Positions 1-13,380 of a DNA stretch of 64,000 nt are shown here, piece by piece. The position numbers were made by a program, and so were the translations under genes. The DNA comes from Antitrichia curtipendula (lineage: Eukaryota; Streptophyta; Bryopsida; Hypnales; Leucodontaceae), in the NCBI GenBank assembly GCA_951230915.1, contig OX579636.1:42163912-42227911 (forward strand), in the 5' to 3' direction. The notes beneath the pieces were generated by a model. That model was not told the origin of the DNA, searched no databases, and saw only the letters and a program-made list of their open reading frames with translations. Numbering within the stretch: the stretch's first letter is position 1; each line of letters starts with the position of its first letter.

Positions 1-2216
1 GAAATGGAAAATAATCCAAAAATCCACATTCAATTCCGATAGCTAAAGCGTTAGAAATCAATGGATGAAGTTTTAGAAGTTGATTTTAGGGTCAAACTTC
101 ATCAGCAATTATCCATTAGAGATTTAGGTCAAATCTAGATTTCTTTATCAATTTGGAAAGGAAAAAATAAGCTCTACGACTAAGGCTATTTTACTTTTTT
201 GCTTGACTTACCTTTATTGGTCTTTAGTTTTGATTGTCATTGTCAAAATTGACCACAAATACTAATATGCTTTGGATTTTGAAAAGTAAATACAAGTGAA
301 AAAATGAGGAGTAGGAAACAACAAGAACAACCATTGCTTGGAAGGTGTAAATGGATTACATGTATATAGACACCTACTAGGATTTTTTATCAACAAAACA
401 CTAAAAACCTGGTTGTATATACGTATTCTAAGGGTGGAAATAAAGCACCCACATATATGTCTCTAGATCATGACTTTTAGGGCACAAATTCTTGTGCCTT
501 TGATTGTAGCAAAATACAAGCTTCATTGAAATCCAAAAGATGTTATAAAACCCCCATGTTTTATTTGACGTTTTACAATTTTTGTGACAGATTTTAGATG
601 ACATCTAATAGAACAAACTTGTGTTTTTATATCAACAATAATCTTCGATGTAAAATGGTCGCATAGACCTTTCTATTTCTGACCATAGGCTGATTGCAAA
701 TCGATGAAGGGCTAGTTGCAATATTGACAGCCTTGCAGCCAATCATAATGTGCCACAACTACTGTTCAAATTGCACCACAACTTCATAGAAACAAAACAA
801 TCTACAAGTTAGAAATAGGGTGGTGGTTGGAAATGGATCGGCTACCATATCAATTTCAATGTACGCTCAATGCAAATTTAGAATTGTATAATTTAAGACT
901 TTCATATGATCTTCACATGAAGTTATATTCATTGAAATTATATACCGTGAAAGGCTCAAAAGGGACATAACCTCTCATTGTATAGAAGCTAGTTGTTACT
1001 GATTTTTTGGTAATGGATTTATTTTAAAGCAACAGTTCAGAAGATGCACAATGCCAAGTTTGGTTTTCAAGGCAAATTTATCACCATTCCATCGGATATT
1101 CATAAAAGCGTTATAAGATAACTACACCTAAAATGGATTGAATAAGCTTTGTGGCATAACCAATGTACTGTAGAAAATTAACAACATTTTTTGCACATTG
1201 CTAAAGGATTATGGATCAAATTGCAAGTGGTTCCATAATTTTTGGATGAATTATGAATTAGTTACAAATTTTAAAAGGTTCAAGGTGTAGGGTGCTAAAG
1301 TGTCATGTAGGTGATGCCAAAATGAATTTGATGCACATGAAGAAATGACAATAGAGAGAAGTTAAAACAACACAAAGTGCACGCAAAATGGACCACTTGT
1401 AGAGTTGCCACCTCCACATGCAATTCTATTAATAGAGCTGCACACTACTCAAGATTCATTTAACATTTATCCTTGCCATGCGCACTATTTTGGGAATCCT
1501 CTTTGTTTATTTTCTCTTCAAAAATAGGGGTCGATTTTCAGGAGCAGTCCATTTTAGGTGTAGATACCTTGACTCAGAACGTAGCCCCTCTTTCTACACC
1601 TTAAGATTTGCAAAAAATACAATTGTGATGAACTATTACACTTGGCATTATGTCCCATAATGCTCTAGAGCCTCCCTGGGCTCTTTGAGTAAGGTAGTAT
1701 GCTCTTAAAGTGCCACTGACCTTAAAAACCGCCATATATACCTTGTGTACATCTCCAGAATCAATTCTGTACCTATGTGGAAGAAATGCTTTTAGAACCA
1801 AACTTTGTTCCTTAATAACTTTTGCATACAGTATCCAAATGTCCCATTCTTTGGTGCGTTGGAACCTCCTTTCACTTGCCAACAAGTGCATATGAAAATT
1901 TGACCAATTTAATAATAGTAACTAGGCTCAGTAACAAAAAGTGGCGGTTTTGGGAGTACCCACCTTATTATCTAATCCATACAATCACAGCTGATCCACC
2001 ATTCCACCCTCCACAGAGTACGTACTTTTTGAAGGAAGGAAAGAATCAACTGCACCTGGATCATATCCAGCAACTGCACTTCCTGCAATCCAGGTTTATA
2101 AAGAGTGCTTCGACAAGTGTAATTCAATCTACAAGAATTCTAAGCTTCGTGGAGAACAGCTACTTAGTAACTTATCACTACCAGGGCTGCTATATGATAA
2201 TGTTTTTTGCTGATAC
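1..2216. other. AT-rich spacer, no gene seen
   Basis: I see no conserved protein, RNA gene or clear repeat in this stretch. Frames are short and of random composition. Its right end is the 3' flank of the XTH gene, whose stop codon is at 2217-2219 on the minus strand. The short plus-strand frames around 2207-2523 are the antisense of the last XTH exon. Confidence 0.6.
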
Positions 2217-5200
2217 TTAATGGAGCGGAGCTGTGCACTCAAATGGAACAACAGGGTAACGTTCCCTGTCGGCGCAGTAATCGTACACCAGGAAATTGTC
2301 TTTCACCCAATGCATCTGCCCCACGCGGCTCGCAGGTATGGAGCGAAACCACTCGGCGTTCCACCAATTTGCTGCAACAAAAACCCCACCCCCACAACAT
2401 CAGACACCAATCAGTAGCGGTTATTTAAACTTCCCTGAGCGCATAATTCTTCTATGGGTGATGAAATTATACTGTAAGTTTCGAAAGCAGACAATCACTA
2501 TGGATGTGAGAATCACGTGGTAAGGTCGGTAGAGGACCGACACTCTTTGCGTCCAACTGTAAGCATTTCAAGCAGTAACTTGTTTAGGAGTGTGATTTCC
2601 CTGGAAGATCGACCACTTTATCTAAGTCATGATTTGTTACACCCAAGGGGTGCTGAATTGAAGGCCAAGCAAGTGTTGATTGGACGAGAAGGGTTACTGT
2701 TGGTAACAGGGATCAGGCAATACAAGACAGGATCAGGTCCCTAACAATTCAGTATCATCAATTACCTTACAGTTCGACACAATTACCAACAGGCCAGGGC
2801 CGTAGGAAAAAGAGGAAGAAAACATAATAGTGTCATGGCAAACAATCAGCAGTATGCGTTAAAACATAGTCGTGTCAACTCAAAAATCAAGCAAATTTAA
2901 AAGCTTCGATAAACTTTCACATGTCTTGAGAAGCTCTCACTTGCTCAATTTGAGTTCAATTTTGCAAACAAAGGTGTCGGGAATTCCTTTTCAAGCCAAT
3001 TGAGAGGGTGCCAGGGAGCTTACAGGAGGTAGGAGTGGCGCAAGGGGACTCGGCGATTTGCTGAACGGAGGCGGGGCTGTCCACGAGGCAGGCATCCAGA
3101 GTGAAATTGGAGAAATGCGCGAGGAAAGGGGCGTGCTGGAAGTCGATCTTCACACGGCCACCGCTTGTGGCCCACTGCGAGGCGTCGAAGATGCTGGAGT
3201 ACATGCCCATGGGCTGCTGGCTCAAGTACGGGTACCCATGCGCTTCGTTGTTTTGGAACACCCTGATCAACACGTCGTCCACGTACATGCTGCCACACAC
3301 CATAGAAACAGGTATCACGCTCCCCATCAATCCCGACTCCCAAAATAAGCTACATTCAAGTAGGACACAAGAAGACTTGTTCACGGCTCCTATGCCAACC
3401 TCTGTTACCAACAAGCAACTCATCTCTTCCAATCAACACGTGGTTAGACTTATCCTCATGCACCAATTGATGGCCACTCTTGCAACAGTCTAAGGTAACA
3501 GCATGCCAATCCATGCAATGCCAGAAACATTATTCTGAAAAAGACGTTGGCAAGTCAGGTAGAGGATACAAGAGTCGTTACGGGTCCTATACCGACAACG
3601 ACTACTCCCTCCAAAGAACACTTAGTTAGCCTCACGTAGCAACAACTGGACGTAAGAAATCACGACGTGGCTAATAATGTCTATGGCCACTCATCTGTGA
3701 ATCGAAAACAGGGGGTAGTGTAGCACTGTCCCTTCAGTGACGACCTCCCCGTGTTTGAATGATTGAGTAAGAAATCATCTGATACATTGAGTGAGAAAAC
3801 AATTTGATCTCAACATAGCTTGGCTCTTGAAGTTCCCAAAGTGGTCTCCCAATGAAAGCATTCCATTGCATACGTGGACGGAAAAAAATTATCCTCTACC
3901 ATAGAGAAATTAAAGCATTTCTAATCACAGCACTGAATGTTAAGAAGTGAGAGCTTACGAGACAGATTTGTGGTTCCAGATGACGCTGTACGTGTGAAAC
4001 TCGGATCTCGGGTCAAACCAGAGATAGATCCGCTGCTCTCGGTTGCCAATGCCACTGGCGTACACGTTGGTTTGGAGAATGTAAGGCTCCCCCGTCACGT
4101 TGCCAAGAAACTCAAAATCCACTTCGTCATGGTTGTGGCCTTGCGAAGACAGCTGCAATGATCAACAGTCATGAGACCCAGAGTGAAGGCGCAATAACTT
4201 GGCAGGCTGTTAAAGAACAGTAGCTACGAAAGCCAAGGACTTAATAACCTTTGAGAACATTATTGGACATAATCAAAATTAGTTTCATTAAATCTTCAAC
4301 AACCAAATCTGTACGTTTTGGTTAATCAAAGTGCTCACATTAGAAGGTTTTCAGGAGGAGCATGTTCAACATTGCAATGGGAGGAACAACAGGAGGGGGC
4401 AAAAGTGTTGGATACTATGAAACTCCATGTTCCTTGAATTTCCAATTAGAGGAAAATGAGTCTCCACAATTGACAACATGGACCATCGCAAAGCGTGAAG
4501 ATTAGTTTTCAATGTCGAAAACTGTTACCCCAGCATTGGAGAAGTCATTGAAGAATGTGAGGGCCACATGGTAAGTTCTGTCGAATGATAAGAAACGCCA
4601 ACGATGGAAGTGGCTACTCTGAAATCCACTAATAAAACGGTAATTCTATTGTGCGGAATTCATCAACACGGACAAATTTTGTACTGTACATGGAAACCTG
4701 GGCAGTATCAAGATAGTAGGCATTTCAGGCGGGAAGGGGCAAGCAGTTGAAAATGTTCTTGAGGCTCTCCGTTCTCCAAACAAGGTTCCCTTCCGTTCTA
4801 CTAGACCTGAGAGATTCGTTCGCCATAGTCAAGATCTCACTAGGAATTACGCCAACTTCACGATCTCATGATCACCCTCATTAACGGACATAAACTGTCA
4901 GGGCTGCTTCAACGCAGATAAGACTCAATAAACGTAATTAGTGCGGTCTGTGAGGACCTCCCCGAGTTGCTGCACTTACATAAAACGCAGTGACTGTGCC
5001 TGCGGAATTGCCTGAAACCAGCTTGATTGAGGCTCGGAAGTACCCATATAGGTACTTGTTGGTGGACGACACAGCCGTTCCTGAACAGTAAATCGAAGAA
5101 GCACACTTGCATCAGATGGGGAGGGGTTGCATGAGACTGGCAAATAGTCACCAACCTCATTCCTGGATAAGAGGTGCTTTCACAGAGTTAATAGCTCTCT

Positions 5201-6037
5201 GGACAAAGTTCTCAAAATGAGGATTTCAAAGATGGAACAAAAAACAGCCTGAGCAGAAAGTGCTGCGTGCATTTACTTTGATACTGCTAAATAATTGACA
5301 AGACCCATCTCAAACCTCACTTCCACATATTTCAGAGGATTAGCATCACTGATAACTACCAAACGAGAATATAACACAGATGTCAGACCCCATAACTTCT
5401 CCGAGCAGCCTTAATCAGCAGACATGGAACAAAACAGACATGGTTTACTCTGGAACGCCACGCTCAAGGACAATATATTTAATGATATAAGTTGTGAAAA
5501 GTAGCGGAAGACATCAACTCAAGAACTTAATTTCCGTCGGCATCGATTTTCTGGTTGTTGGATCCAAGCTTAAAACTCTGACTGATCCCAAGACATCAAA
5601 AACTTATGGAGACAGAAAAGAACAAAAAGGAAAAATTCCATGATCGAGATCAAGCTCAAGGGGGACAGACTGTGCCATGCTCTGATTTTTGGTTGATAAG
5701 CTCCGAACTCAATCCTCTGATTGATCCCAGGCAATTGGACATTTATGGAAACAAAAGAACGGGACAGACTGTGCCATGCTTTCTGCAGCTCACCTGACTT
5801 TCGGTTGAGGCTCAATTGCAGGGTGTGGCCGCCATCCACAGCTGCAACATTGGACTCCGACCAAGCCACGAAGAAATTCTTCTGAAACTTGGAGTATTGA
5901 AACGGCGTGAAGGCATTGGTGGTGCTGCTGCTCAAGGGGCGGCCAGTTACACATCCCTGCAAGCCCACAAATGCAAGCAGCAACACCAGCAGTGGCATGG
6001 AGTGGGAGCGAGCCATAGCCTCGGGTTGCTCTCCCAA
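2217..6037 (-). CDS. XTH: Xyloglucan endotransglucosylase/hydrolase (GH16)
   Basis: This apoplastic enzyme would cut and rejoin xyloglucan in the cell wall. I assemble five exons: 6037-5794, 5080-4980, 4152-3959, 3289-3024 and 2371-2217. All have GT-AG borders and join in phase to 319 residues, the family's usual size. Residues about 8-32 form a hydrophobic signal peptide; the first ATG (6037) or the one at 6016 could start it. Exon 2 gives [15 protein letters not shown]. Exon 3 gives the GH16 active site [11 protein letters not shown], with nucleophile E125 and acid/base E129, followed at once by an N-glycosylation sequon NVT. Exon 4 carries [10 protein letters not shown] and WATSGG. Exon 5 carries the XET C-terminal signature with [12 protein letters not shown] and a terminal Cys. 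Exon 4 can also be read through its donor to a stop at 2956, which would drop the C-terminal domain. The family assignment is firm; the subgroup is not resolved. Confidence 0.93.
5576..5820. repeat. Tandem duplication covering the end of XTH exon 1
   Basis: Two diverged copies lie side by side at about 5576-5713 and 5715-5820. Both begin with CTCTGAYTGATCCCA and both contain GGGACAGACTGTGCCATGCT (5662 and 5761). The right copy includes the last coding bases and 5' splice site of XTH exon 1. The left copy holds a decayed version of that segment inside intron 1. The offset changes from 139 to 99 bases, so one copy has a roughly 40-base indel. Confidence 0.75.
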
Positions 6038-7303
6038 CGATGGGACGACAACTCCGTCGAAGGAAAACGCAAACTCCGTCGTCTCTCCTCACAACTGACG
6101 TTTCACTTGGACGCCACTCTCTCTTCTTGAGTGGACGCCGCCCATGCAAAACTTCCGGTGGTTGGCTCAACAGAATTATCAACTTCCAACTTGTGCACGC
6201 GAGTCTTTATCAGTGGGTGGGGAACAGGTCAGTTCCCGTGTGCACGCCGGGTTCTCAGCTTGTGTTGGTGTGTACACGAGGTTCACAACCACTAGGACTC
6301 AGGTTTGGTCGTTCCTCCTCAGCTTGTCTGTACTGCCTCGGTCACCTCCAAGGCCTTCATTTTCCAACTTGGAATGCACTCAATTATGCACCTCAAAAGC
6401 TCCTGCCACACGACATTGCGGATTGAGAATACAACCATAAGTCACTTTATTCAAGCGATTTTTTTACTGCACCGATCATCTTGCATCCACCTATTTAGAA
6501 TCTAATGGCATAACAACACCACATTCCTACGCTTCAATGACAGGTAGGGTGTCCACCTTATTTTGAAAGCCACGTAGAGAGAAGAGGGTCGTGATTAGTA
6601 GGCAGCTGAAATGTCGATTCTATAGGAAGAGAATAAAATTGGTATCCGGATCTTACCTGTCACAAATTTTTACAGGGGTCAGTGAGGGGTGATGACAACC
6701 CAATAGCAAGCTACATAGAGCTGCTCATCATATTCATCATCAGGCGGTCCTTCCAAATCTACGACCTATACTCGCAGTAAGAAGTGGTTAACTTACTACA
6801 ACTTGTGAGCTTGATAATTATCTATTGCCGTTCAAATGCGTGAGTTGGCAAGAGAAGCTTGCTAGACTTGGACTTACCTCTGCTCAGTAACAGGTTTTGG
6901 CTCCTTGCCTTCCTCATAGGAGACCTCTGCGAGATCCTTCGATGTCCTAACCACTCTACGTTTTGCAACAGTTGTTGTCAACCCATGCAACCCTTATGAG
7001 ACTCTAATAATGCAATGTGTCGACTTCATGACTGAACACCTCATATTATGGGGTACATACGGTCCAGGAATCAACTGTTGAAAGCAAATGGAGTGAAAGC
7101 GTCTCCTCTTTGTCCCAGGGCTGACAGGTTCTGTAACATCCAATCTGACGTATCATGACTTCTTTGGGCAGCAACCAAGATAACCAATGAATCAAGAACA
7201 GAGACGTAACAGGAGGCACGTACACATTTTTTTACACGAATCCATTCCAGTTCAACGCCCTGGTTTCAAATGTACAAAGCTTTACAAATAAAAGCGACTT
7301 TAG
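6038..7303. other. Spacer between XTH 5' end and phosphatase 3' end
   Basis: Both flanking genes are on the minus strand, so this stretch should hold the XTH promoter and the phosphatase 3' end. Frames here are short, and I could assign no core promoter element or other feature. Confidence 0.5.
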
Positions 7304-10300
7304 TCAGTCATCATCAGAGTTATCAGAATCAATGGGGTAATTGCTCTCTAAAGGAATATCTTCGGTAACATGAGAATATTCACTGACTCCCATTTTCCTC
7401 CTATACATCCCATACAAAGTGTTAAACAGACATGACGAGCACGCTGTTATAACCAATGTCACCAAGATAAGCAAGATGGGGCTCAATCCCCCTACACTGT
7501 TTTTCATCCCGAAGGTCCATTTCGGCGCATTAGCATTGTACAGAATTTGCGGGTCTATTTTACTCATTTTGGAGTCATCCAGCTGTTTCCAAGTGAAAAT
7601 CCCTTGAGTGGTTTTTGCAAGCCCCTTCTTGGTCTTGAGAGAGGCCTCCACGACTCGAGCTCGTCGAGACCATCCCACTTTGCTGCGCCGGATAAACCAC
7701 AGCAGATTGAATAGTGGCAAAATGGTAAGTGACCGGAAATGAGTCCTTGAAAAAAGGCACGTTGAATTGTGAGGTATTACGTAATCAATATAAGACGAAA
7801 CTGGCTATGCCCAATTTCTAGCTCACTTATTGCGTTTCCGTGGAAATCAAGTGTACTTTAGAAGCAGCAAGAGGATCAAACATTGATCGAAACAAGGAAA
7901 TGGTTGGTGAAGTAAATGGCTTGTAAAGAGTAAGCATGCTTGCGCTTTCGATACGTTGCATGGGAGCCAATGTATTTTAGTAGCAGGTAGCAGTAAGACC
8001 AAGAAAATTGATCAACACAAGGAATAGTTGATGGCTTACCCATAAGCATGATACCCGACACCACCGCCATAACAGAGATGGATACCCATAAGCTCCCCAC
8101 AGTAGTCATTGGTATGGTCATGTCCAGCAAACGTAGCTTTTACATCTCCAGCTTGCAAAAGTGAAGTGAAGAAACCCGAGTTTATCAAAGGAGAGAGAAC
8201 GGCCTCATGTTTCTCACCAAGAACCTTCGATGGATCCTTGAGTACAGAATCGTATTCAGGAATTGGAATATGGAAGTAGGCGAGCGCGGGCGTTGGAGTT
8301 GATGCCTCAGGTGCTGACTCCTGCAATTGAGAGTCAGATCATCACAAGAAAAACATATAAAAAAGCATACACTTCGGAATTTCAGAAACCTATGGTATTC
8401 TTCTTCCAGCAAGAAAACAATTTGTTCGTTCATATTCTAACTTCTAAAAGACCAAGGATTCTTGAATTTCATATGACCAATTCGATGGATCACATGATGA
8501 AAAATACAATTCAGATGGGATCAAATTTCATATCACCAAAATCAGTGAAGAAAATTTTAAGTGCTGGTAAAACATAAATAAAATTTTACAAAAAGAAAAT
8601 CCCCATATGACCTAATCAAAACTGCTAAAAACATGAGACTCAATTCAAGTCTTTTGAGGGCTAACGCAAGCACAACCCACCCGAAGCTTAGCTGCAAGGA
8701 GGTGATACCACAGTATCTGACTGGCGCGAATCCAGTCGTAACCACCGACACGAGAGATGTTTGAGTACGCTCCAGTGTCGAGAAAATAAAGGTTCAGTAA
8801 GCTTGTGTTATCAGACCCCAAGCCTTGTGGACCAAACACCTGGAGGTAGTAGTTCCCAACACCATTGACCTGGATAGGAGTTTGGCTACCTTGTTGGCCC
8901 AAAAGAGACTCCATGCTTGGATTCAACACTTGAGAAAGGGAATACTCCATTTTGGTCAAGTAGTTCATCACGTCTTCTCTGGGAAGACTGGATTCGTGGT
9001 CATGGTTGCCCAAAACTGCAGCCCAGGGTATTTTGGCATCAATCACCGGTTGGAATGCTTCATCCATCGATGTCGTGGCGTTGTTTGCATCAAAGTCGAT
9101 GTTGTCTCCTATTCATAGATCCACAAAGAGATTGCTAAGCATAGGTAAACACACCTGGCATCATAAAAAATCACAAAAGAGCGTAGGCATATCTCTTTGT
9201 TAAAACACATAGGTCAATCACTATACTTGCAGAGTAGTGAGGATTTGGCGAGATAATCTCTACCATCTCAAAAGACTCCCGGTTAGATTGACAAAGTTCT
9301 TAATGTTAAGCTAAATTCACATAGTCCTCATGTGGAGTTAATGATAGTGCAACACAAATGGTGGTGTACACTAACGTTTGTGCGATGCCAGTTTCATAGG
9401 CATTAACTTGATATTACATTGGCAACTATTAAGTTTACATCAACCAACATTAACTTAATATTAATTTACACATTATCTTAATATTGATCTGATGTTCCAT
9501 TTATTTTAGCATTAACTTATCATTAGTACCAAGTGAAACTAATAGGGGAATCTTATGAGATGACGCCCTTCCCCCCAAAAGCAATCGCACCTGTGAAGAC
9601 GACAAGATCTGGTTTTTCAGATGACAGAAGCTGTTGAATGAAGAGCGTGGTATTCACATCCGAGCATGTCCGCAGTTCCTTAGGAGCCAAATCCTGGCAT
9701 GGGGTTTTGGCTCCATTGCCGTAGTGCATGTCAGCAATCTGCACTCTCACATCAATCAAAATCAGAGTACTACAGCTTACAAATCCACACAGGAATGCAT
9801 AAACTCTCACTAGGCATCGATTGCACATTGCAAGAATCCCTAAACGACCAAGAAGCCCAAGTTGCTCCTCATGTTTTCTGGCAGCCTTGAGTGGGACATA
9901 TGAAGATTTTCTTTTATTCAATTTTAAAAAAACATTTAATCACAAATACAATGCACTTCACTGATTCTAGTAATTAAATTTCTTCCCTCATCTGAATTCT
10001 ATCATTTTAACAAGAAAATCACTTGCATTATAATCACGAATCCATGGCCCATTAGGAGTTAAACCTAAAACCCTGCCGAGATCCTAGATATAAATTCTAC
10101 ATCCATGTTCAAAGCATCATACGCTACGAACAGGAAACACACGATTCCCGAGGCTTCTGAAATGCTGTTGGTGTTGAATCTGACATTCCACCGCACAATC
10201 TCGCACTCTAACACGACGACTTCAAAAGAACACTTTCATAATAATCTTCACGGCCGAATTGCAAAGAAACTGAAAATGCCCGAATTGCAAAGAAAATCTC

Positions 10301-10539
10301 AAATTCACATGACATTCACTCATACCCTAAATCTACAGTACCTGCAGAATTTTAAACGTCCCGTCGGGGTTAAACCGCAGTTTGGTGGGTGCAGATTGCA
10401 CAGCGTATACGAGCAAAGACTCGGAGGACAATAAAGTGATCCCCCACACGGCCAACAGGAACAAGAACGGGCATGCTGCAGATGGCGGCCATGGCAAGTC
10501 CATGCTGCGAGCGCCCATCCAAATGGTGAATCTGTGCAA
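7304..10539 (-). CDS. Purple acid phosphatase-like metallophosphoesterase (PAP28/29 type)
   Basis: Predicted metallophosphoesterase of the plant group often labelled probable inactive purple acid phosphatase 28/29. Five exons (10539-10342, 9738-9591, 9108-8681, 8320-8040, 7682-7304) join in phase to 477 residues. The metal-site blocks appear in order: ADMHYG (D69, H71), TGDN (D117, N118), GNHDHE (N150, H151, D152), YFHIP (H275) and GHDHTND (H325, H327). GxGW.RRARVV follows, as in this subfamily. Residues about 22-48 are hydrophobic and could be a signal peptide or anchor. Exon 5 adds a second hydrophobic segment at about 418-440, then a tail ending in an Asp/Ser-rich stretch (DSDNSDDD). This suggests a membrane-anchored enzyme, whereas relatives usually end soon after the catalytic domain. 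Two other in-frame Met codons (residues 8 and 13) could start it. Substrate is unknown. Confidence 0.9.
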
Positions 10540-12140
10540 TCCTGCAGGGTTTGAGCTTTCCCTCGGATTTATCCCGGGCGCAGAGTTCCAGTGTTACATG
10601 ATCTAGGGCCAAATTCGCTCTCTGGAGTGGGTCTGCACTGCTCAATGCTTCTGCATCGTTCGAAAAGTAAGAAAAGGGTGGCGCAATTCGCACCTTGTTG
10701 AAAAGCAAAAATTCTAACGACTTATGCAAGATCCACGCTCGAGCACACATGAAGTGAAAAACTGGAGATCGAAGCGCTCCGTCCTCGGAGTACCTGGACC
10801 GTCGACATTATCATCCATGGATGATAACGATTCTGTTCGTCCATCGATTCGAAATACCGGTAGTGGGACCTCGTATGATGAGACTTCTTTTTTAGATCTT
10901 ATTGGCTGGCTTTCTCTGGTCCCTCCCTTCACACTACGTCCCAAGTCTCAACTCTTTGGGTTCAGGTTCAAGGTCAAATTTTTAACTTTCTTAGGTTGTA
11001 GAATGCTAATAAAAATTAGGGCTTTGCGTTGCTACATAAAACCATTGATGATTGTGTTGCAAGGAAAGGGTATCAATTTAAATTTTCATTTTATTTGTTT
11101 TCACAATTTTGTTAGCACCAATGAAAGAAGAAACATTAGAAACACACGAAGTAACACACCTTGTTTGTTTAATTTATCTTTTCCCTTCTAATGATATCGC
11201 CACCACCAAAAAGTTTTATATTTCAATCTAGGTAAACCTTCTTTGATATAATATCATCAATAGAATATCAAATGTGGGATTAAGAATTTTATAGTGTGAA
11301 GGCCAAAGTCCCAATTCTAAGTCCAAACTTATTTCACATAGAATATTATGTAGCAATTAAGTGCCCAAGCCTTTGGGTCAAGAAGTCAAAAAACTGTTTT
11401 AGCGGGGACACTTTCAACATCAAATCTGCAATTCTGCATTGGACAAATTTGAACAAAATGTTAGAACATGAGGATGCCTTGAATGGTATTTTTCTTCCTA
11501 ATTTTATATTCAAAACAATAGTTTAGAGCCCAATTTGGTTCTCTATAGTTGCTAGATCCATATGGGGCTTCAGGTTCTACTTCTTTCAATTGATACCCAA
11601 ACTTCCAAAAAATATTGACATTAAAGCATTTTGGAGTGCATGGGGACTTAAGGCTTGGAACGTAGTGCAAAGCCCCAAATCCTAATTTTTAGCTCTTCAA
11701 TGATCAGATTTTGATAAATTAATGGGCCTTGGAATGTAGTGTAAAGTGGTCCTAATTGTTACCAATTGCCATTTAGCATAGTCACTACAATATGACATTT
11801 TAAATTGGGTCTTATTGACAAATGAAAGAGAATTCTCATGTACTCTAGTTTGCATTTTTTAGACACTATGTGAAGAAGAGATGAATTTTCAAATTGTTAA
11901 ATACAAGTGTACTATAAATTGTCGCTAGGTTCTAGTACATTTATTCAGTTGAATTAATATCTTTATTACAAGTAAAACTACATAGACCATATCTTTAGTT
12001 AATGGCAATTTTGGATGTACTTATCTAAAATGCTCAACCATCTATCAAAAGATTAATTGAAAGCCAAGCTATTTGGGTTGAACTTGTCTTTTTATTCTAA
12101 CAGAAACCTATCACCAAGATAAATTGCAAAAGAATGATGC
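10540..12140. other. Spacer upstream of the phosphatase gene, no gene seen
   Basis: The first few hundred bases should contain the phosphatase promoter (minus strand). Beyond about 11 kb the DNA is AT-rich with only short unconvincing frames. Confidence 0.5.
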
Positions 12141-12150
12141 AATTTTTTAA

Positions 12151-12313
12151 CCAATAGGTGCATTCTTCATTCTACAATGATCTCAAAAGTCATCCATCGG
12201 TCACTTTGGGACCTCCACATCCTTTTAGGATTCACTTGGGAAGAATGTTGAGGCCCAAAAAATGACTGATGGATGACTATCAAGATTAAAAATGAAGAAT
12301 GCACCTAATTATT
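12151..12313. repeat. Imperfect inverted repeat, MITE-like
   Basis: The left arm (about 12151-12207) and right arm (about 12259-12313) are imperfect reverse complements. They share AGGTGCATTCTTCATT and AGTCATCCATC-GTCA blocks in the same order. A further diverged direct copy of the right arm follows at about 12400-12480 (AAAGAATGCACCTA... then ATGACTACCTTG). The cluster looks like an old foldback element with partial tandem copies. Confidence 0.6.
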
Positions 12314-12559
12314 GATCCAAATATCAGATCATTTTTAAATGACTACCTTGGTCCTAGGCTAGTGTCCTTCATGAGTTAACCTTTGAAGGACGCTAAGGGT
12401 GAAAATTGGTCAATGGATGACTTCATTGTTCACTATAGAAACAAAGAATGCACCTATTGGTTCAATAATTAGAGCATTTGATGACTACCTTGATTTTGGG
12501 GGCCAACATCTTTTAAGGATTAATCCATAAATGATATTGAAGACGTTTTTGGGCCAATG

Positions 12560-13370
12560 AATGACAAAGAATCTCTCTATGTAGGACCAAAGTGCAACTA
12601 TTCATCCTCCAAATTTTGTGTGAAAAGGGAAGGTCTTGTATGATAGTTTGTCTTCCAATGAGTACTTTTTCATTTTTTTAAGCCAACAATTCACATGGTG
12701 CCCAAACAAATGATTTCCGTGGGACTGGCTCGTTCTAGTCAGCCATCATTTGACAACAACAAAATGATTCTTTCATCTTAAACAATCAAAACAATCAAAA
12801 ATTAAAAACTAAAACATCAAACAATCTAAATCCCCCTAAAATTTCACCAGTACGTTACGATTTCACCGCATTCCAGTTCATAACAAATCATCCATTGAAA
12901 CAGAGTTCAAATCGACGGCACCCCAGATCATCCAACGAAAAACCAATAAAATCATCCATCCCCGCGTGTTCGAATGAAAATTGCGACGTGGATGTGAGCT
13001 TACAGCGGAGCTTAATCGGAGGTGGCGACGGAGATACAGAGACCGCCACGTGCAGGGCCGAGAGGCCTCCGGAGCAACATTGTCGAGTGAACAGGCAGCT
13101 GGTTCAGAGTACAGTGCAAGTTCGTCCTCAGGTCGAATTAGTCAGTCCTCTGCACTGCCACAACATCGCCTAACTTAACCTACTGTTTGCCATTTCGGCC
13201 CACTGCATGTAGAATTCCACGTTAATTTTAATTAAAAAATTTGCAATCTCAACATCAGTGGCGAAATCGGACGAAGAAGCGATCCTTATTTGAGTTGCTT
13301 GACGTTGCTTCTGGATGCGATTCGAGGCCAGTGATGCGATCGGCGTCGCTTGGTTAACTTGGCCAGGAAT
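12560..13370. other. Spacer, no gene seen
   Basis: Frames of 60-90 codons occur around 12.9-13.37 kb on both strands. They overlap one another, lack recognisable motifs and have no splice partners, so I do not call them genes. Confidence 0.45.
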
Positions 13371-13374
13371 CATT

Positions 13375-13380
13375 CACGTG
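13375..13380 (+). promoter_or_regulatory. G-box CACGTG, copy 1
   Basis: Perfect CACGTG in the leader duplication upstream of the SDR gene. In plants this hexamer is a common bHLH/bZIP binding site; function here is inferred only. Confidence 0.4.

Noticed and set aside
2207..2523. Three overlapping plus-strand frames
   Set aside because: They are antisense to, or run out of, the last XTH exon (2371-2217), which encodes the YDYC-type C-terminal signature.
2956..3023. XTH ending at the stop reached by reading through exon 4
   Set aside because: A consensus donor at 3024 joins in phase to an exon at 2371 that encodes the expected XET C-terminal domain, so readthrough is a minor form at best.
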